Of a stretch of 64,000 bases of DNA, positions 57,775 to 64,000 are shown piece after piece. The notes under the pieces were generated by a model. It was not told the origin of the DNA. It did not search any database and saw nothing but the letters and a program-made list of their open reading frames with translations. The DNA is from Mesostigma viride. Taxonomy: Eukaryota; Streptophyta; Mesostigmatophyceae; Mesostigmatales; Mesostigmataceae. Each line of letters begins with the position of its first letter. Within the stretch, counting starts at the first letter, position 1. The translations under genes and the position numbers were made by a program. The stretch spans positions 7,501 to 71,500 of the forward strand of contig RPFO01000082.1 of the NCBI GenBank assembly GCA_009746045.1, written 5' to 3'.

Positions 57775-59446
57775 ACTACAATCGCGCTCTTTGCTACTCT
57801 CCGCCTCGTCACCTCTTGGAAGAACTGCACCGCCTCGATCCACGGCCTGCATATTGAGTCCCCTCTGCACCTTGTGCTGGTGGACTTAATTCATCAAAGG
57901 CTTCGATTCGGTTTTCTGGTCTTTGCTGTGGGCCGGACATCCTCGCTCTGTTCCGGATCCCCCTCTTCTTTATTGCTGTCATCGATCCGCGACCCGTGTA
58001 TATGAAGGGTCCACCACCTCCGTCGGTGCAACCTTCCTACACGGGACCGGCCACGCTGGATCATGCCTTTTCAGTTACATAACGGGGTGTGTGGCAGGGC
58101 TGCGTCAGTGCTCTCGCCATACCTGATCATTATTGTGGTCGCCGGAATACCTAGAATGATTCGATCAGGCGCGCAAGCGGTTCGCTCGCATCAGTGTGGG
58201 TAGTGAACCAGGGGTGCAGGTCACCAACCACTGATCTGGCATGGCGGGGCGGAAACGGAGATGCGGCTACTGTAGCGGACATCATCTATGCAGACGACAC
58301 CACCCTCTTCGAGGACACTGTGCACGTGCAGACGTGCCGGCTTGATGATGCGGGCGCGCAATCGAGGCCCGACGTGTGGTGGGACTCGACGTCAGCAAGA
58401 ATTAAGACTGAGGCTCTGGCGATTGGGCTCATAAGTGCACTCAGTCATGCACCGCCCGACCTCTTTCTACTTGATGGCTCTGGAGTCGATCCTGTATTGC
58501 CCAGGACCGCCGGTCCCAAGTTGCTGCAGCCGGTAGCCGTTATAAACTCCCGGCCAGCTGCGAGGCCGACGTGCCAGTGAGTCACCCGGCGGCCCGGCCG
58601 ACCACCGTATCTCCCTCGATGATTCACCTGGCACGCTGTACGCAATTACAGGGCACTGTGGTGACTTGCCCTTGGGCAACTGAGCTAGAGAAATGTTCAG
58701 GACCTGTGTTTAAAAAGGTCCTCGGGTCCTTCCTGTTCTTATGCACGGGGTCGAGACATGGACCCTCCCGGTCCCTCACCGCCAACCTTGCCAACGAGCT
58801 GGACAGCACGGTCACCAATTAACATATGCTGCGGTTTTCAATGCGTGCAGGATATACGCTCAGTGCATATGCTCATGTCCACGAGGACTTGTACCTCGGC
58901 ATGCCACTTATCTGACCACCAGCACCATCAAGCAGCGGCGCCTGCAGCTGGCCGGGCCCACTTCAAATGTTCCGAAAAGTGTGACACTTTTGGTCGTTTT
59001 TTTGACTTTTTCGACGATCGTCACTCTGCAGAGTGATTCGTCGTGCGAAATCGTGCGAAATTGTGCGAAATTTGCTGAAATCGTGTGAAATTTGCTGAAA
59101 TCGTGCGAATTTGTGCGAAATTTGCTGAAATTGTGCGAAATTTCATGTGAAAAATGTCGACGGTAAAAAATTTTGATGTGCACAACGTGTGTGAATTCAT
59201 GCGAAATTTTGTCAAACGTCACTCCCCAAAACGACCCTTGGTTGAAATCCATGCGAAATTGTGCGAAATCATGCAAAATTGTGCGAAATCGTGCGAAATC
59301 GTGCGAAAATGTGTGAAAATTTTGCGAAAATCACGCGAAAATCACGCGAACTCGTGCGAAATTTTATTTTTTTTTTGCGAAAAACGACCAAAAGTGTCAC
59401 ACACTTGGCTTGGACGGCGGAACATTTGAAGTGGGCCCGGCCAGCT
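57775..59446 (+). pseudogene. Non-LTR reverse transcriptase, decayed remainder with TIR insertion
   Basis: Continues the frame broken at 48,128: SPLHLVLVDL (motif A region), GVWQGCVSAL near 58,090, DIIYADDTTLFED near 58,280 (motif C, YADD intact), KTEALAIG, and RRLQLAG near 58,935. Frames shift several times and stops occur. The coding trace resumes after the small TIR element with HLARTNHAGG at 59,450, then GRHLLTRAGRP, parallel to the intact copy at 31,954-33,001. Confidence 0.78.
58946..59446 (+). mobile_element. Small TIR element (MITE-like) with GCGAAAT repeats
   Basis: A perfect 29-bp inverted repeat (58,946-58,974 and 59,418-59,446) begins AGCTGGCCGGGCCCACTTCA. A second inverted block, GTGTGACACTTTTGGTCGTT, lies further in. 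The interior is many short GTGCGAAATT/C units on alternating background. It sits between the codons for LAG and HLART of the host reverse transcriptase. The outermost bases may belong to the host, and the target-site duplication is not resolved. Confidence 0.75.
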
Positions 59447-59847
59447 AGTAGGGCACTTAGCTCGCACCAACCATGCAGGTGGCTAGGCGTCTAGCGCTCA
59501 CGTGGCCCGCCTCCGCAGGGCTGCGCCCCGCTCAGCCGGGCAGGCACCTCCTCACGCGGGCCGGCCGGCCCAGCCAGGTTAGACGCCGCAAGGCCCTTCA
59601 AAGAGCAGCTCGTAGAGGACATATGGGGGGCCTCGGCCTCTCCGTCGGATTTGGAACTGAAAGATTATGGACAAGGGGCCAACCAAGTCGGGGCCGCGGC
59701 TCAGGTCATAATAGAGGACAACAACCCCCCTGCAGTGGGGAAGCCGCGCGTTCGCACACCGCGCGTACATGGGAAGCATGCTACTGAGACAAGACCGGCC
59801 CTAGGGTCGCGGGCGCCATATATGTAATTAATTAATTAATTAATTAA
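59447..59847 (+). mobile_element. 3' end of the host retrotransposon with (TTAA)n tail
   Basis: Decayed C-terminal coding trace, then a TAATTAATTAATTAATTAA tail at about 59,825-59,847. The tail is bracketed by two copies of GGGCGCCATATATGTA (59,811-59,826 and 59,853-59,868). Confidence 0.6.
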
Positions 59848-60727
59848 ACTGGGGCGCCATATATGTAGATATAGAGTAGGACTGTTTTTGTAGATAGCTT
59901 ATTAGACCGGTAGGATTGCGTGTACCCATCCATCCATCCATCCATCCATCGGGGTCACCCGTAATAATGCTCCGTGAATCCCCAACATGCAACGCACGAG
60001 TTTCATTAACACGGTACTTGCGCGCATCATGCACAACGGTCTGAAAGTGCCAAAAATGGAATATATAATTCCTCCTAGCTGCAGTAATATATTCAGATCG
60101 GATTGTCAAACTTAGTCGGGCAAGCTTCGATCCTTGTTATGATACCTAGTTTTACTGTGCCAAGTTGCACTCTTGGTTGGCCACCTCAGTGGTGCTCATG
60201 AGCATGCACATGCACGTGGACTGGAGTGCACTGAACGATGACGTCCAAAAGCATAAAAAACGCCAAAAATATTGCCAGTTTTATTCATGTATTTAATGCC
60301 ACATGCACGCAACACAACTAACGTCGGTTTGACCTGGAAATGGACAGACACATTAAATATAATGTATTCAGCTCAAGTGCACGTGAGTTGCGCCCCTGAC
60401 AGAGACGCTGGGATGGCCAGAAATTATGCTGTCAACCGTCACATATATACGGTCATTTGGAGCATTTCATGGATAGCACTAAACAATGCTGAAATGAGCT
60501 CATGCAGCCTGGAAATTTAAGCAAACACATTACTTGCAACATCTGCATGCAGGCTGGCTGCAAAGCTGCACCCTGATTGAACACCAGCAAGTTACAATAT
60601 TCTGCTGTCAAGCGGTCTGACACTCTCGCGCTAATTTTGGATATATAATGCACCACAGGCAGCGCAAATGAGTTCAGACAGATCTGAAATTTTGCATGCG
60701 ATTTCAATAGAGAATGCTAAACATGAT
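59848..60727. other. AT-rich region without a supported gene
   Basis: Contains (ATCC)n at 59,928-59,950 and a decayed element end near 59,960-60,005 (GCTCCGTGAATCCCCAACAT) similar to the terminal hairpin of the ORF1-only element. Otherwise I see nothing. Confidence 0.45.
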
Positions 60728-62880
60728 TAATTAATGAATTATTTATTACTCGTGCTCCCGCTGGGGATAGTTAGTCACAGAGCGCCGCAAGTGCTCATTA
60801 ATCCCTGTATATGCACACAACAGGAAGAAACCGGGCAGAGACGACCCTTTCTCCTTCATGCCATCTGCATGGAGGTGTTCATGCCACAGCTGCAATCGGA
60901 CACGAATTAGACGATCCGGCAAGATCCGGTGGGTGCAATATAAGACCCATTTGAGCAATTATCATAACAAGGAGCGTGGGCAAGTCTAAGTCTGACCATA
61001 GCCAGGCGGGACGCATGCAGCGCATATCATGGCTGTACATTAGTACTAATAAGGGCTAAGCTAAGGCTATATGGCTGGTTGTGTAATTACCGTGTGTTAG
61101 CAGTGCACGTGACTAGGTATGGTGCGGGCACAGCTATACTACTAGGCAAACATTATAATCTAGGCATGGCGGCTGCCAGTGACTACCAATGAATACAATT
61201 AAGCTAGCCCGCAGGCGAGGCGTCCGCATCTTGTGGCTGATCATCAGGTCCCCACCTAGCTTCCAGTACACCTTGCTCAGCAAGGCTTGGGCTTCTAGCT
61301 GGGGGTCCTGCTTGCGTGTGCATGGCGGAGGTATTCCGGCCACAGCCGGTCGCGTCACTGCTGCTGCAGTCTGCGGGGGTCAGCTATAGGTCGATCGTCG
61401 TCAAGCGTCCAGGTGAGGTCGTGCAACCTCTTGCGACGAGAAAGGAACCGCTGCTTGTCCTCGATCAGGGGAGGAGGGGAACTAGGTGAGCAGGCCGGAC
61501 TGCATGAGCGGGGTCTGAGCCGCCTTGTCCCGTGAGTGGGGAAGGCGGTGGCGCCCATGCAGTTCTACTATATACCTCACCTATTACACCAGCCAGGCCC
61601 ATGACAGTCTGGGTAAGGAGCTGGTCCTTGAGCTCGATCCTCGATCGGCAAGGCCGGGTGGTTGACGTCCGTCACCTGGCTTCTGGGGGATTCAAGCGCC
61701 CCACACCACCCGGCACTCGCGGCGAGCGCGCCGGATCGGTGGCCTCCTGTTGTTTTGCCTGGCGATCGAAGGCCCTCAAGCTCCGGCCTGGAGTTTCGTA
61801 GCGCGATGGCGTCAAAATGGTTGAGGCGGTTGCTGTCCGCAGCACTAGGTCCGCATAGTAGAGCAGCGGGATCAAGGTCGCCAGCATCCTGCCAGGGTGG
61901 CTGGGACGCGATGGTGGCCATCTGCTCCGCTATCTTTAATTGGGACCACCGGCCTGTGTGGCTACTGGGCCTCGGTGTACGTGGGCCGCGGGTGATGGCT
62001 TCTTCATCTGAAGCATTCTTCGATCATGAGCACGCCGCAAGTCTTGCCCTCTGACCTGCTGCATGGTTGAGGCGAGAGACATTGAAGTGCAGCGTGCGTC
62101 TCAGATGCCTGCGCCGCGCGGTGTGCATGCGCTGCCAGCGCCGTGAACTGAGGTTGCAGGAGCTAATTGTGGACGACCTTGGTTTCCACATTGGAGACCC
62201 GGGCCTCGATCGATCCACAGTGTTGAGCGTCGTGTTCATGCAGCGAGGTCAGCTCAGTTCTCCCAGCCAATGGCCAGGTCACACGTGCTCCTCCAGCCAT
62301 GCACTGCTCCGGCCGGCGGATATATATGTCATGATTCCTTGCAGAGGCGGGGAGGGAGCCGATGTGGCTGCATGCCGGCTGCGCATGCGCAGGCCGGGCT
62401 GGGGTGCATGCGGAGCTTAGTTAGCGGTGAGGGCGTCTTTGAACAGTCAGTGAGCTGCATGCATGGAAGTAGCTGCATGTCAGGATAGCGAGGCGATGGC
62501 TGCCGCTCTGGCTGCCAGGGGGAGGAACCTCTCCAGACCAGCTATAGGTACTCGTCGGGGTTGGGCCCACCGGGCCCAAGGAGCTTGCGCCTCCTACTAT
62601 AGCTGACATATGCTAAGAACGAGGGACTATTTCGGCACCGAATTCTCTTCGGTCGTCAAGGTGCATGATTCTTCCTTCGATCGTCAGGCCCACTGAGCCA
62701 GCAAAGGAAAGAAATCTTGAATTCGTGGCTTGGGAGGAAAGTTCGCCATTTGTGGCCGTGGCAGGGTTTCTTGGGCTCTGAGTGAGGCGCTTGGCGATGG
62801 GGTTGAGTGGCGATGGTTTTGCGGGCCGCATGTTGTTACATATACGGCAACCCCCGCTGTATTTATAAAAGCGTATCATA
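60728..62880 (-). pseudogene. Second, decayed copy of the ORF1-only retroelement, inverted
   Basis: Reading minus: AKPSPLNPIAKRLTQSPRNP near 62,810, then fragments of the coiled-coil region near 62,240-62,030. KQRFLSRRKRLHDLTWTLDD follows near 61,460, then KVYWKLGGDLMISHKMRTPR near 61,260. Each is parallel to 55,200-56,460 but in shifted frames. The 3' end near 60,740-60,810 keeps the GAGCACGAG-type hairpin and ends in a broken TTAA-rich tail. Confidence 0.72.
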
Positions 62881-64000
62881 CCGTACGAAAGGTCCCGCCG
62901 TATTTACGTCAAAAATACAGCTACTATACTTTTTTGAGGTGCGGCCTGGTCTGTAGCCCGCCGGCAGTCACAACACGTTCCCCTTATATAGTAGGCCAAA
63001 TGGCGCGGCACGGCACGACGCAGGAGTTTTCGCCACTGCCAGCAAGTAGCAGCACAGCCGCAGTGCTTGCAAGCCGACATCACCAAGGAAGCTTGCAAGC
63101 AGCCAGCCTGGCGTGGCCACAGTAAAAAAATAATAATGCTTGGCCCAGGCTTGGCCAAGCTAGTCTTGGCAACGCCAATTCACGTTGTTGAGGAAAAGCT
63201 AGCTGCGTTCGGTCAGTGGTTTGTAGCCATGGCAGGTGGTAGACAAGCAGGACCGGAGCATATACTCATCATGTTGGCCCGTTGCTAGCCAGGGTAGAAG
63301 TCCGCAGGTGGAGGTTATTGGTCCTGAGGATAGCCGCTACACTACCGCCTCGTCTGCCATTACAGTAGAGGACAGCTCGGATGAGGATTACATCCCCATC
63401 TAGTAGTGCTTAACGGTTGGGGGATGATGCAGACGATATTTGTCTAACCTTTTGTGTAATTATTTTTCTAATGAGATTAGCATAGTACTCCGTGGCATGC
63501 CTTTGCGCATGACACGCAAGTACTTACTTACTTACTCATCATGTGCAATAATCATGCTTGATCATGTGCAAGAATCTAATGATCAGTGCCATGTTTAGGG
63601 TTGTAAAAAAATTTACCGACCTTAATTCGGTATAGAGAGGGAGGAAGCAGATCTGGAATGCAAGTATGTAGATGTTTTGAGCATGCAAGTTGAGGTTGCT
63701 ATCAATGCTACTGTACTGCACTGCACGATGGATCGAAGCAAATTAAATTCGCGTGCATCAGTGCATGCATGGCAGGCATGCAGGGTGAGCCGTGCCGGAA
63801 GGGTGTAGCCAACACTGGTGTACTGAGTGAGCAAAGCAACACGGCATTATTGGGGTGGGCTTCATTTGTGCCTTGTGCAGTGAAAGCCCTCCACTCAGAT
63901 TTCCGTGGCAACAGCCATGCAGTGACGCCATGCAGGTCATGTGCATGACATTCTGGCAAGTGGTAGTGACAGATTGATCGTGGCAACGTGATGGCTATAG
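62881..64000. other. Right end of window, no gene supported
   Basis: A short frame ending VEDSSDEDYIPI at 63,403 (acidic C-terminus) lies just upstream of a retroelement-like 3' end. That end has a GCATGCCTTTGCGCATGAC hairpin (63,497-63,515) and an AAGTACTTACTTACTTACT tail at about 63,519-63,537. It resembles the minus-strand sequence at 46,288-46,400. Confidence 0.45.

Overview
This window reads as nuclear DNA of a photosynthetic eukaryote, most likely a chlorophyte green alga. The genes have GC-rich exons, GT-AG introns with C-rich acceptors, and products that belong to plastids. A short run of TTTAGGG, the plant and algal telomere unit, lies inside an intron. The species cannot be named from the sequence. 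All exon models below come from reading splice sites and codon phase by eye against remembered family sequences. No alignment was run.

Layout. (1) 1-4,320: microsatellites only, (GGAGAA)n, (CCCA/CCCG)n and about 3 kb of (CCCCTTA)n. They fill an intron of (2), a cytosine-5 DNA methyltransferase on the minus strand (4,400-6,779). Its BAH domain and motif I are present; the rest of the catalytic domain lies off the left edge. (3) 7,760-8,439: short two-exon coding region of unknown function. (4) 9,427-17,558, plus: HAD-family phosphatase resembling plant PyrP2 (riboflavin pathway), with three minisatellites in its first intron. (5) 19,741-26,175, minus: small (catalytic) subunit of ADP-glucose pyrophosphorylase, 10 exons. 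(6) 26,868-36,361: a nearly perfect palindrome separating the AGPase gene from (7) ARC6, the plastid-division J-like protein, plus strand, 10 exons, 36,534-46,117. (8) 46,600-59,850: nested mobile elements. A decayed non-LTR retrotransposon is split by a 9.6-kb terminal-inverted-repeat element with satellite-filled arms. That element is in turn interrupted by a 2-kb retroelement carrying only ORF1. A small TIR element sits further along the host retrotransposon. (9) 60,728-62,880: second, decayed, inverted ORF1-element copy. The rest to 64,000 has no gene I can support.

How it fits together. Three of the four recognisable genes serve the plastid: starch synthesis (AGPase), plastid division (ARC6) and probably flavin synthesis (PyrP2-like). 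AGPase and ARC6 are divergently transcribed, so the palindrome occupies what would be their shared promoter region. PyrP2-like and AGPase are convergent. The mobile elements share a style of 3' end: a small hairpin followed by a 4-bp repeat tail, (TTAA)n or (ACTT)n. This suggests one retrotransposition machinery mobilises several of them.

Most notable signals: the palindrome with its datable insertion, the satellite-armed TIR element, the ORF1-only retroelement with clean target-site duplications, and repeated tandem duplication of exon-end plus splice-donor segments at the start of introns in at least three unrelated genes.
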